This document shows positions 33,336 through 41,872 of a stretch of DNA of 50,649 nucleotides, piece after piece. Every line of letters starts with the position of its first letter. Within the stretch, counting starts at the first letter, position 1. This DNA comes from Eubacteriales bacterium (GTDB lineage Bacteria > Bacillota > Clostridia > Oscillospirales > Acutalibacteraceae): assembly GCA_029219885.1 (NCBI GenBank), contig JAQXUH010000050.1, forward strand, positions 1 to 50,649. Direction: 5' to 3'. A model generated the notes under the pieces. It saw only the letters and a list, made by a program, of their open reading frames with translations. It did not search any database and was not told where the DNA came from. Made by a program: the position numbers and the translations under genes.

Positions 33336-33409
33336 TAGTGTTAAGGTGTAGATATAAATCACTACATAATTTACAATAAATCATCTTTATTCTCACAGGA
33401 GGATTAATT

Positions 33410-35008
33410 ATGAAAAAGCTTGAAAGCTGTGAATTTGAACACGTCACTCCCGAAGAGGTGGGAGTGGACAGTAAAGCAATAACAGCGTTTCTTAATGAGA
33501 TAAACGAAAAAGGTCTCGGTTTGCAGAGCTTTACGGTAGTTCGTCACGATAAAGTGTGTGCCCAGGGCTTTTATAAGCCGTATTCTGCTGATATGCCTCA
33601 CGTGCTTTATTCTATGAGCAAGTCCGTTACATCTACTGCTGTGGGCTTTGCTGTCAGCGAGGGACTTCTTAATCTTAATGACCGAGTTGTCGATTTCTTC
33701 CCTGAATATCCGCTGAGCAAAAGGCCTTTTAACAGGATGCTTACTATCCGTATGCTCCTTACTATGCATTCCGATAAGCTTATAACTGTCCTAGATGAAA
33801 AGGGACATAAGGACTGGATTGCTCACTTTTTAGGTGCAACATATCTTCTGCCTCCTAATACTAAATTCAACTACATTTCCGAAAATACATTTATGCTTTC
33901 TGCCATTGTTTCAAAGGTTACGGGTATGAGCGTTATTGATTATCTCTACCCGAGAATGTTTGAGCCTTTGGGAATTGAAAAGCCGTTTTGGGAAACTGAC
34001 GGCGAGGGCAACAATGCCGGCGGCTGGGGACTTTATATGAGAAGTGAAGATTTGGCAAAATTCTTCCTGCCCTATATCCACGGCGGTAAGTGGAAAGACG
34101 GCACTCAGCTCATTCCTGAAATGTGGGTTAAAGAGGCTACAAGAAAACAGGTTAATTCCGTTCACGACGGTTATATTGATAATATGGCAGGCTACGGCTA
34201 TCAGTTTTGGAGAAACCCTATTCCTAACAGCTATAGAGCCGACGGCCTTTTCGGTCAAAGATGCTTTATGTTCCCTGAGTACGACGCACTTGTTGTTCTC
34301 AATTGCGGTGAGGCAGAGGACTATAAGGTTATGAAAGTATTTTGGAAGTATTTCCCTGAATGCTTCAAGCACGGCACTTTACCTGAGAACAAGGACGCTG
34401 TGGCTGAAATGCAGAAAACTATTGACTCCTGCCACGTTGAAGATTTACCTGCAACAGAAAGAAATAAGGAGCTTGAGGAAAAGGTTTCAGGCAGACTTAT
34501 TAAATGCAAAACCTCTGTTTTCGTGTCTGTTGTAACTATTTCAATCACTCAGATGCTTTATAATAAGCCGGGTGAAATAAACGAAATGAAGCTGACCTTT
34601 GATGATGACTGCCTGCATTTTTATTGGAGAGAGAAAGAGTACGAAAACACTATTGACGTGGGTCTTGACGGCGAGTACAGAATGTCTGAAATTTCTTTAG
34701 GCGACCTGAATTATCATACATATTCAAAGGCTGCTTGGCAGGAGGATGGCTCTCTCAAGCTGTGGATAAGACCTATTGAAACTGCTCACGTAAGAAAGTT
34801 CACTTTCCGTTTCAGGGACGACGGAACGGTAAAGATTGAAAATGAAATGACACCGAGACTTCAGGATTTGGTCGTTTATTATATGACATTTACGGGATAT
34901 CCTATCAAGGGCGAGATTACCGAGGATATTGTCAAGGATGCCGTTGAAAAGCTGGGACTTCCTATCGTGGAGCCTGACTTTAAAGGAAAATTTGCAGACT
35001 GCGATTAG
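33410..35008 (+). CDS. Class C beta-lactamase-related serine hydrolase
   Basis: A 532-residue cytoplasmic-looking protein with no signal peptide. The N-terminal about 330 residues are of the beta-lactamase/DD-peptidase fold, with the SxxK pair Ser68-Lys71 in LYSMSKSV and a Y155-ISEN segment at the place of the YxN motif. GGWGLYMRSEDLAKF is the usual late helix. A C-terminal region (about 340-532) rich in beta strands is unassigned. Such proteins are esterases, amidases or peptidases; true antibiotic resistance is unlikely, since the protein is not exported. It has its own promoter and an AGGAGG start site. Confidence 0.82.
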   Translation: MKKLESCEFEHVTPEEVGVDSKAITAFLNEINEKGLGLQSFTVVRHDKVCAQGFYKPYSADMPHVLYSMSKSVTSTAVGFAVSEGLLNLNDRVVDFFPEYPLSKRPFNRMLTIRMLLTMHSDKLITVLDEKGHKDWIAHFLGATYLLPPNTKFNYISENTFMLSAIVSKVTGMSVIDYLYPRMFEPLGIEKPFWETDGEGNNAGGWGLYMRSEDLAKFFLPYIHGGKWKDGTQLIPEMWVKEATRKQVNSVHDGYIDNMAGYGYQFWRNPIPNSYRADGLFGQRCFMFPEYDALVVLNCGEAEDYKVMKVFWKYFPECFKHGTLPENKDAVAEMQKTIDSCHVEDLPATERNKELEEKVSGRLIKCKTSVFVSVVTISITQMLYNKPGEINEMKLTFDDDCLHFYWREKEYENTIDVGLDGEYRMSEISLGDLNYHTYSKAAWQEDGSLKLWIRPIETAHVRKFTFRFRDDGTVKIENEMTPRLQDLVVYYMTFTGYPIKGEITEDIVKDAVEKLGLPIVEPDFKGKFADCD

Positions 35009-35019
35009 TAAAATTAAGG

Positions 35020-35050
35020 CTGTTTAAGTGAAAGCTTAAGCAGTCTTTTT
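35020..35050 (+). terminator. Intrinsic terminator after the serine hydrolase gene
   Basis: CTGTTTAAG (35020-35028) and CTTAAGCAG (35035-35043) form a stem with one mismatch, followed by TCTTTTT. Confidence 0.75.
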
Positions 35051-35143
35051 CTTTGTTTCAGGCGGCTTTTTAGGCAATTTTCCATTAAATTCAGGAAGAA
35101 AATGTACAAATATATTTTGCTTGTTAAAAATATCTCTTTGCTA

Positions 35144-35172
35144 TTGACTAATGTTAAAAAATATTGTACAAT
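35144..35172 (+). promoter_or_regulatory. Promoter of the EF-G-like gene
   Basis: TTGACT (35144-35149) and TACAAT (35167-35172) are spaced 17 bp apart and lie about 37 bp before the ATG. Confidence 0.75.
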
Positions 35173-35208
35173 ATGCACAAACAAATAAATTTCTAAGGGG
35201 AAATATTT

Positions 35209-37260
35209 ATGAGCAATTATGCGGATAATATAAGAAATATTGTTATAGCCGGTCACGCCTCAAAGGGCAAGACCACTTTGTGCGAGGCTCTTCTCAATGC
35301 AGCCGGTGCAACAGAGAGAATCGGCAAGGTTGCCGACGGAAATACTGTTACCGACTTTGACGCAGAGGAGAAGAAGAGAAAAATCAGTATCAACAGTGCT
35401 GTGGCTTCCACCTCATATAAAGGAAAGGCTGTTAATATAATTGATACTCCGGGCCTTTTTGATTTCGCTATGGGCAGTGCTGAGGGTATCCGTGCGGCTG
35501 ATACGGCTGTTATCGTTGTTTCCGCTCGTTCAGGTCTTGCAGTAGGTGCTGAAAAAGCGTTTAAAAATGCAGGCTCAAAAGGTCTTGCCAGGATTTTTGT
35601 CACCACTAAAATGGATGACGAGAGAGCAGATTTCTACAAGAGCTTTAACGGTATTGTTGCTAAATTCGGCACACAGGTTTGTCCTGTTGTTGTTCCTGTT
35701 ATCGTAGGCGGTAAGGTTAAGGCTTACTATAATATGGTAACTGATAAGACATATGAATATGACGGAACTGCTAAGAAAGAGGTTTCCCACGCTCACGATG
35801 ACCAGGGAAGATTTGACGCTATTAAGGCAGTATTTGCCGAGGCTGTCGCATCTACCGACGAGGAGCTGATGGAAAAGTATTTTGAGGGCGAGGAGCTTAC
35901 AACAGAAGAAAAGATTAAGGGACTTAAGATTGGCGTTGCAGACGGCTCAATTATTCCTGTGTTTGCTCTTTCAGGACTTACAGGTGAGGCTTGTGATATG
36001 CTCCTTGACTTTATCGCCGATGTTTGTCCGTCTCCTGCGTCTGAATATGCTATTGACGCAAACGGCGAGCCTGTGGAGCTTACTCCTGACGAAAACGGAC
36101 CTCTTGCCGCAATTTGCTTTAAGACGGTTGCAGACCCATTTATCGGAAAGCTCAGCTATTTCAAGGTTATCAGCGGTAAGATTACTCCGTCTGTTCCTGC
36201 GTATAACGCATCTACCGGCAAGGACGAGAGAATGGGCAAGATTATAAAGGTATTCGGTGCAAAGCAGACTGACGTTTCCGAGCTTTGTGCAGGTGATATC
36301 GGTGCAGTTACCAAGCTTGCAGGCTTTGAAACAGGCGACACACTTTGTTCGGCAGATAATGTAGTTAAGCTTGACCCTGTTACTGTTCCTACTGCTACAT
36401 ACAAGATGGCAATTAAAGCCGCTAAGAAGGGAGAGGAAGAAAAGGTTGCATCAGGTCTTTCAAGACTTTGTGAGGAAGACCCGTCACTTGTTTTCTCCTC
36501 TAATAACGAAACACATCAGCAGCTTATTTCAGGTCTCGGCGAACAGCAGATTGACGTTGCCGTTTCAAGACTTAAGGATAAGTTCGGCGTTGAAGCTGTT
36601 CTTGAAGCTCCAAAGGTTGCTTACAGAGAAACTATTACCAAAAAGGTTTCCGCTCAGGGCAGACATAAAAAGCAGAGCGGCGGTCATGGTCAGTTCGGTG
36701 ACGTATTCATTGAATTTGAGCCGTATGATACAGAAAAGCTTGTATTTGCCGAGAGAGTTGTAGGCGGTGCAGTTCCAAAGAATTTCTTCCCGGCAGTTGA
36801 AAAGGGACTTAACGAATGTATGGAAAAGGGCGTTCTTGCAGGCTATCCGATGGTAGGCGTTAAGGCTACTCTTTATGACGGCTCATATCATCCTGTTGAC
36901 TCAAGTGAAATGAGCTTTAAAATGGCTGCGTCACTTGCATTTAAAGAGGGTATTTCAAACGCAATGCCTGTTCTTCTCGAGCCGATTGTTACTCTTAAGG
37001 CAGTAGTTAACGACGAGGCAATGGGCGATATTATCGGCGATATTAACAGACGTCGCGGAAGAGTTTTGGGTATGACACCTAATTCCGACGGAACTCAGGA
37101 AATTATTGCAGAGGTTCCTGATTCCGAAATGACTACATTCTCCACCTCAATGCGTCAGATTACACAGGGCAGAGGTTCATTTACAACAGAATTTGCAAGG
37201 TATGAGAGAGTGCCTGAGCATATTGCACAACGTGTAATTTCCGAAGCATCCGCAGAATAA
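35209..37260 (+). CDS. Elongation factor G-like translational GTPase (divergent paralogue)
   Basis: A 683-residue protein with the full EF-G domain order. GTPase motifs: G1 GHASKGKT at 15-22, G3 DTPG at 79-82, G4 TKMD at 133-136. Domain II follows, then III, then the domain IV segment QGRHKKQSGGHGQFGDVFIEFEP and domain V near the end (GDINRRRGRVLGMTP). The canonical EF-G G1 is AHIDAGKT and G4 is NKMD. The changes, and the absence of neighbouring rpsL/rpsG/tuf, show this is a second EF-G-like protein rather than the housekeeping one. It may act in ribosome recycling, stress or protection. It is a single-gene unit between a promoter and a terminator. Confidence 0.87.
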   Translation: MSNYADNIRNIVIAGHASKGKTTLCEALLNAAGATERIGKVADGNTVTDFDAEEKKRKISINSAVASTSYKGKAVNIIDTPGLFDFAMGSAEGIRAADTAVIVVSARSGLAVGAEKAFKNAGSKGLARIFVTTKMDDERADFYKSFNGIVAKFGTQVCPVVVPVIVGGKVKAYYNMVTDKTYEYDGTAKKEVSHAHDDQGRFDAIKAVFAEAVASTDEELMEKYFEGEELTTEEKIKGLKIGVADGSIIPVFALSGLTGEACDMLLDFIADVCPSPASEYAIDANGEPVELTPDENGPLAAICFKTVADPFIGKLSYFKVISGKITPSVPAYNASTGKDERMGKIIKVFGAKQTDVSELCAGDIGAVTKLAGFETGDTLCSADNVVKLDPVTVPTATYKMAIKAAKKGEEEKVASGLSRLCEEDPSLVFSSNNETHQQLISGLGEQQIDVAVSRLKDKFGVEAVLEAPKVAYRETITKKVSAQGRHKKQSGGHGQFGDVFIEFEPYDTEKLVFAERVVGGAVPKNFFPAVEKGLNECMEKGVLAGYPMVGVKATLYDGSYHPVDSSEMSFKMAASLAFKEGISNAMPVLLEPIVTLKAVVNDEAMGDIIGDINRRRGRVLGMTPNSDGTQEIIAEVPDSEMTTFSTSMRQITQGRGSFTTEFARYERVPEHIAQRVISEASAE

Positions 37261-37276
37261 ATTCAATACCAAATCG

Positions 37277-37314
37277 GCAGAGGTTGTCTATTTTTGACAA
37301 TCTCTGCTTTTTTT
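37277..37314 (+). terminator. Intrinsic terminator after the EF-G-like gene
   Basis: GCAGAGGTTGTC and GACAATCTCTGC form a 12-position stem with one G-T pair (37277-37307), followed by seven T residues. Confidence 0.93.
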
Positions 37315-37354
37315 GTAATATTTGATAAAAAATTAACAAAATTTAACATATTTG

Positions 37355-37383
37355 TTGATTTGTATAAATTTATTGTGTATAAT
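37355..37383 (+). promoter_or_regulatory. Promoter of the cooC-HgdB-HgdC-ACS-like operon
   Basis: TTGATT (37355-37360) and TATAAT (37378-37383) are spaced 17 bp apart. The predicted leader is only about 10 nt, ending in AAGGTG just before ATG 37401. Confidence 0.8.
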
Positions 37384-37400
37384 TAGTAAGGTGATGAATA

Positions 37401-38162
37401 ATGAGTAATTCAACAATTATAGCTACAGCAGGTAAAGGCGGAGTGGGAAAAACATCAATTTCCGCCACAATCGTTCGCTGCCTGGCAGAAAAATATCCTG
37501 ACAAAAAAATACTTGCTATTGACGCAGACCCTGCCGTCGGTCTTTCAACAGCCTTGGGAATAGACGTTAAAATTACTATTGACGATATCCGCAAGGAAAT
37601 TATTTCTTCCGTAGATGAGGGAGATACCAGAGGTGCTATTGAGCTTTTGAACGAGGCAAAATATCGTATCTTTGACGCTCTTGTTGAAACCAACGGCTTT
37701 TCCTTTATTGCAGTCGGCAGACCTGAAACCGCAGGCTGTTACTGCAAAATCAATTCTTATCTCAAAGAGGTAATTTCAATTCTGTCAAATGAGTTTGATT
37801 ACGTTGTTATCGACGGCGAGGCAGGAATTGAGCAGATAAACAGGCGTGTTATGGAAAAGGTTACGCACCTTCTTCTGATTACCGACCCGAGCAAAAAAGG
37901 CTGCCGGGTTATCAGCACAATAAAGAGTGTTGCCGACGAGCTTGTTATGTATGAAAAAATCGGCGTTATCGTCAACAGAATGAATGATGAGTCCTTGAAG
38001 GAATATATCAATATTGACGGTATGGAGGTTTTGAGCTATATTCCTGATGACAAAAATCTTTGTATGTTTGACATTCAAGGGGAAAATATTTTTAATCTTC
38101 CTTCTAATTCCAATGTTGTTATCGGCGTTAAGAATGCACTTGAAAAAATTGAGGTACTGTAA
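37401..38162 (+). CDS. CooC-like metal-cluster maturation ATPase (MinD/Mrp superfamily)
   Basis: A 253-residue P-loop ATPase. The deviant Walker A is GKGGVGKT at 11-18, with IDADPA at 40-45 as switch I. The CxC motif (Cys113 and Cys115, RPETAGCYCKIN) is the mark of CooC/AcsF-type ATPases, which dimerise through it and help insert nickel into CO dehydrogenase or acetyl-CoA synthase. No CO dehydrogenase is nearby; instead the next genes encode 2-hydroxyacyl-CoA dehydratase-like proteins and an acetyl-CoA synthase-like fragment. The client may be one of those. It is the first gene of a six-gene operon and overlaps the next gene by 1 bp. Confidence 0.85.
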   Translation: MSNSTIIATAGKGGVGKTSISATIVRCLAEKYPDKKILAIDADPAVGLSTALGIDVKITIDDIRKEIISSVDEGDTRGAIELLNEAKYRIFDALVETNGFSFIAVGRPETAGCYCKINSYLKEVISILSNEFDYVVIDGEAGIEQINRRVMEKVTHLLLITDPSKKGCRVISTIKSVADELVMYEKIGVIVNRMNDESLKEYINIDGMEVLSYIPDDKNLCMFDIQGENIFNLPSNSNVVIGVKNALEKIEVL

Positions 38163-39358
38163 TGAAAGATTTAAAGCATCTTATTTATTTTGAAAATTTG
38201 CTCCAGGAGGCAAATAATGAGCTTGTTAAGCAGGCGATAGGCGAGGGTAAAAAGGCAATTGCCTATACCTGTTATCATATTCCCGAAGTGCTGCTTAATT
38301 TGGATAACTGCTTTTCAGTCCGTCTCAGAGCACCGAGAACAGGCTCAATGGATATTGCTACATATTATTTGAGCTCCTATCTCTGCGGTTATTCCAAGGC
38401 GTTGCTTGAAAGAGGAATTGAGGGCGGATATAACTTTCTTTCTGCTCTTATCGGCTCTGAATCCTGCTCGGAAATGAACAGAACTTATGAGCATTTTACA
38501 CTTCTTAACTTAGTTGAGAATGATAAATTCTTTGTGTCTATCGCAGATATTCCTTTTAAAATTGAGCCTCACACAATCAAGCATTACTCAAAGCAAATGC
38601 AGATAAAGGTTCTTGACAAGCTGCACGAGGTTTACGGCGTGGATATCAGCGAGGCGTCTTTAAGAAAAGCTGTTGAGGAGCATAACGAAATCTGCCGTCT
38701 TATTACTGAAATCGGCGAGTACAGGAAAGAGGAAAACCCGAGAATTACAGGCTACGAATTTCACGTGCTGAATCTTGTAACCTACTGTTGCCCTAAATAT
38801 CTTATTCTCGATAAGCTCAGAGAAACTGCCGAGGAGCTTAAAACGAGAGTTCCTGACGAAAAGAAGAATTACAGAGCAAAGGTAGTAGTTGTAGGCTCGG
38901 AAATGGATGACCCTGATTTTACAAAGCTTATTGAGGAGTCAGGTGCTCTTGTAGTTGCAGACCGTTACTGCTTCGGCTCTCTTCCTGGCAGAGAAGAAAT
39001 TATCCTTAACGACACTGATGATGTTTTGGAGCAGATTGTTCTTCACTATATGAAAACCTGTCAATGCCCAAGATATATGAGTAAGGATAAGGTGCAGGGA
39101 CGTAAGGAATATGTCCGTCAGCTTGTTAATGATTACCACGCAGACGGCGTAATATACGAGCAGATTAAGTTCTGCGAATATTGGGGATATGAGAGAGCAC
39201 TTGCATCTCACATTATCACAAACGAGTATGGCATTCCGTCTGTTACTGTTGACAGACAGTATACAGCAAATGCTTCAGGTCAGCTCAGAACCAGAGTTCA
39301 GGCTTTTGTTGAAAGTCTTGAAATTAAAAATATTCAAAAGGCAAAGGGGGCGAAATAA
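38162..39358 (+). CDS. 2-hydroxyacyl-CoA dehydratase D-component (HgdB)-family iron-sulfur protein, first copy
   Basis: A 398-residue protein of the HgdB/FldB/double-cubane family. An N-terminal KKAIAYTCYHIPEVLL segment and Cys at 37, 75 and 102 match the first cluster-binding region. The later VADRYCFGSLPG (Cys270), KTCQCPRY (Cys300 and Cys302) and EQIKFCEYWGYE (Cys338) match the second. The family holds [4Fe-4S] or double-cubane [8Fe-9S] clusters activated by an HgdC ATPase, which is encoded downstream. It overlaps the CooC gene by 1 bp and abuts the next family member. The substrate is unknown; dehydration of a 2-hydroxyacyl-CoA is only one option. Confidence 0.85.
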   Translation: MKDLKHLIYFENLLQEANNELVKQAIGEGKKAIAYTCYHIPEVLLNLDNCFSVRLRAPRTGSMDIATYYLSSYLCGYSKALLERGIEGGYNFLSALIGSESCSEMNRTYEHFTLLNLVENDKFFVSIADIPFKIEPHTIKHYSKQMQIKVLDKLHEVYGVDISEASLRKAVEEHNEICRLITEIGEYRKEENPRITGYEFHVLNLVTYCCPKYLILDKLRETAEELKTRVPDEKKNYRAKVVVVGSEMDDPDFTKLIEESGALVVADRYCFGSLPGREEIILNDTDDVLEQIVLHYMKTCQCPRYMSKDKVQGRKEYVRQLVNDYHADGVIYEQIKFCEYWGYERALASHIITNEYGIPSVTVDRQYTANASGQLRTRVQAFVESLEIKNIQKAKGAK

Positions 39359-40900
39359 ATGGCAAATCAACCAAAAAACCTTGGTAATCTTCATCAGGAT
39401 AAAACAGGTATCTTAAAGCACAGAGAATGGCGTGGCTTTAAGGATACAATGTACGATTATTACCGCTGGCTTATTACGTGGAAGGATATGATTAAAATGG
39501 TGCTTAAGGCACCTGTATCTACCGTAAAAGGCTTGTGGAATTATCGCTGGATGGCAAGCTATCTTTCTGCTCCTGCGTGGATTGACAGGCACGTTGAGGG
39601 ACTTAGAGGTACTCACCTCAGAATTGCTCATCTTCATTTTGATGCCATTATTAAGCACACCTGCGATATGATTCATATGCTTTTCAAGCACGACAAGCAT
39701 TTTCATCATAACGACAAATTTTCTGACAAGGTTGTTTGTATGGACGAATTGTTTTCCTTTGAGCTTATGGCAGGCTTTCCAAATTTGTACGGCGTGCCGG
39801 TGCAGACAATTCCGATTTTCCTTTCATCAATGGTTGACCAACAGATTACGCCTCCATACCTTGATATAACAGAAAGCTATGGCGTTCCTGCCGATGTCTG
39901 CCCACTTCCGTCGTCGGAAGCAGGCATTGCAATTAACGATGATTATCCGATGTTCGGCAAGTGCTTCTTATCCTGCAATATGCCTTGCGACGGCTCAACA
40001 ATGAACTCTTCATATATTGACAGACGTTTCAATTTACCATCTCACGTTGTAAACGTACCTCTGCGATATACCGAAGAGGAGGTGCAGGAGTACGCTGTTG
40101 ATGAGGTTAAGTCCTGCATTAAATTTATTGAAGAGCAGACAGGAGAAAAGTTTGATTGGGACGCTTATTTCTCCGCAATGAAAACCTACAATAAACAGCT
40201 TGAATACGAACTTCAGAAGTGGGATATCAACAAAACTGATTATCCACAGATGACCGGTGCAACATTCTGGCTTTACAGACTTTTCTATTTCCACCTTTCA
40301 GGCGGATTTGACAAACGCTTTCTCAAGGCTGATAAAAAGGTCAATAAGCTTATGATGAAAGGCTTTGAGAAGAAAGAAAAGGTTTCAAAAGAAATGCGTC
40401 ACAGAGCAGTTGTTTGGTCCTGTCCTGCAAACTACTACACAAGCCTTGCAAACTGGCTTGAAAACTGTTGGGGAATTAATGTTGTAATGGATATGGAAAC
40501 GATGATTTCCTACATTATGTACGATACAGAGGATAAGGATAAGTCTCTTGCCGTTTATGCAAAAACTCTCCAGCGTACCACTATGAGAAAGCATACAAAG
40601 GGCGGTTATCAAAATGTTCTTGACGAGCTTTGGAGAGTGTGCGAGGAGTTCAATGCCGATACAGTAATTATGTATAATCAGATTTCCTGCAAGGGTATGG
40701 ACGGTCTCAGCGGTATATTTGACGACCAGGCCAGAGAAAGAAATATCAACTTCATTTGGGTTGACCAGGACCTTATGGACCCAAGAACAATTTCAAGACG
40801 GGATATGCGTGAGCAGATTAACAAGTATATGACAACTGTTTTGCAGGAAACTCCCGTTGACCCTACTCTCGTTGATTTCGACGATACAATGGCTTGGTAA
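39359..40900 (+). CDS. 2-hydroxyacyl-CoA dehydratase D-component (HgdB)-family protein, second, longer copy
   Basis: A 513-residue partner of the preceding protein, with about 110 extra residues at the N terminus. Conserved-looking pieces are VCPLPSSEAGIA, a cysteine-rich FGKCFLSCNMPCDGSTM (three Cys), VVWSCPANYYTSLANWLENCWG and DTVIMYNQISCKGMDG. They correspond to the cluster-binding segments of the family. HgdA/HgdB-type enzymes are heterodimers of two such related subunits, so genes 38162 and 39359 probably form one complex. The start codon follows the previous stop directly (AAATAA-ATGG, no gap), with GGGG upstream. I could not recognise a subfamily with known substrate. Confidence 0.82.
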   Translation: MANQPKNLGNLHQDKTGILKHREWRGFKDTMYDYYRWLITWKDMIKMVLKAPVSTVKGLWNYRWMASYLSAPAWIDRHVEGLRGTHLRIAHLHFDAIIKHTCDMIHMLFKHDKHFHHNDKFSDKVVCMDELFSFELMAGFPNLYGVPVQTIPIFLSSMVDQQITPPYLDITESYGVPADVCPLPSSEAGIAINDDYPMFGKCFLSCNMPCDGSTMNSSYIDRRFNLPSHVVNVPLRYTEEEVQEYAVDEVKSCIKFIEEQTGEKFDWDAYFSAMKTYNKQLEYELQKWDINKTDYPQMTGATFWLYRLFYFHLSGGFDKRFLKADKKVNKLMMKGFEKKEKVSKEMRHRAVVWSCPANYYTSLANWLENCWGINVVMDMETMISYIMYDTEDKDKSLAVYAKTLQRTTMRKHTKGGYQNVLDELWRVCEEFNADTVIMYNQISCKGMDGLSGIFDDQARERNINFIWVDQDLMDPRTISRRDMREQINKYMTTVLQETPVDPTLVDFDDTMAW

Positions 40901-40921
40901 CAGCAGAAAGGTATATTTAGT

Positions 40922-41713
40922 ATGAAATATTTTGGCGGATGTGATGTAGGCTCAACCTACGCAAAATGTGTTATTCTTGATGAAAACGGAAAGATTGTTT
41001 CCGACGCTACTGTAAGAAGTAAAATCAATCCGGTACAGAGTGCCGAGCTTGCTCTTAATGAGGCGATTGGAAAGGTTGATAATCTTAATTCTGCTCAGAA
41101 GCTCAGCTACCTTATCGGTACAGGCTACGGCAGAAATAAGGTGCCTTTTGCTGATGAAAACATATCAGAGATTAGCTGCCACGCAATGGGCGTTCACGTA
41201 ACAAATCCAAGCGTTAAGGCTATTATTGATATCGGCGGTCAGGACGTTAAGGGTATTGCAATTGATACTGACGGTACTGTTAAAAACTTTGCAATGAACG
41301 ATAAGTGTGCAGCAGGTACAGGAAGATTTTTCGAGGCTATGGCAAACGCCTTTGAAATGACACTTCCTGAATTCTGCAAGCTTTCTCTTCAGGCAAAAAA
41401 TACAATTCCTATTACTGCACAATGTACTGTTTTTGCCGAGTCAGAGGTTATTTCTCTTGTTGGTGAGGGTAAGCCTATGGACGAAATCGCAGCAGGTATT
41501 CAGCTTGCTGTAGCAAAGAGATGCTTTGTTATGGCTAAAAAAGCAGGTGCAACAGACAGTATTACTCTTACAGGCGGATGTGCTAAAAACGAGGGACTTA
41601 AAAAGGCAATCGAGCACGTGCTGAAAATTAAGGTTGTTGACCTTGATATCGACCCTCAGCTTATGGGTGCTCTCGGTGCTGCCGAATATGCAAGACAGAA
41701 AGGAATGGCATAA
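40922..41713 (+). CDS. 2-hydroxyacyl-CoA dehydratase activator ATPase (HgdC family)
   Basis: A 263-residue ASKHA-fold ATPase. GCDVGSTYAKCVILD (phosphate-1, 6-20), IDIGGQDVKGI (103-112), and the two cluster cysteines Cys129 (NDKCAAGTGRFFE) and Cys168 (TAQCTVFAESEV) match the family fully. The homodimer holds one [4Fe-4S] cluster between the subunits and uses ATP to inject a low-potential electron into its partner. Here the partner must be the HgdB-type pair encoded just upstream. It follows by 21 bp, with an AAAGG site 7-8 bases before ATG 40922. Confidence 0.92.
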   Translation: MKYFGGCDVGSTYAKCVILDENGKIVSDATVRSKINPVQSAELALNEAIGKVDNLNSAQKLSYLIGTGYGRNKVPFADENISEISCHAMGVHVTNPSVKAIIDIGGQDVKGIAIDTDGTVKNFAMNDKCAAGTGRFFEAMANAFEMTLPEFCKLSLQAKNTIPITAQCTVFAESEVISLVGEGKPMDEIAAGIQLAVAKRCFVMAKKAGATDSITLTGGCAKNEGLKKAIEHVLKIKVVDLDIDPQLMGALGAAEYARQKGMA

Positions 41714-41872
41714 ATGTTAAAGGCTTTATTAATTATTCTTATTGTCATTGCAGTTTTGTTTATTCTGACCTTTACGATTTATTGGTTTAATCTTGATATG
41801 AAGCTTGTAAGGAAGATTTACGACCTTTTGGGAAAGCACTATGATAATCTTGAAAAGGACAGAAAGCTTTAA
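41714..41872 (+). CDS. 52-residue single-helix membrane protein in the HgdB/ACS-like operon
   Basis: An open frame of 52 codons (41714-41872). Residues 4-25 are a hydrophobic helix (LLIILIVIAVLFILTFTIYW), and the C-terminal half is charged and helical (MKLVRKIYDLLGKHYDNLEK). It begins at the base after the activator's stop, with GAAAGGA about 9 bases upstream, and its TAA shares the A of the next gene's ATG. This stop/start coupling on both sides supports a real gene. It may anchor the complex to the membrane. No homologue was recognised. Confidence 0.72.
   Translation: MLKALLIILIVIAVLFILTFTIYWFNLDMKLVRKIYDLLGKHYDNLEKDRKL

Noticed and set aside
33410-35008. Antibiotic-resistance beta-lactamase
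   Set aside because: There is no signal peptide, the protein is far longer than class C enzymes, and the YxN motif is altered; general serine hydrolase is the safer call.
35209-37260. TetM-like ribosomal protection gene for tetracycline resistance
   Set aside because: The GTPase motifs and the domain IV region are closer to EF-G-like paralogues than to TetM/TetO, and no mobile element is nearby.
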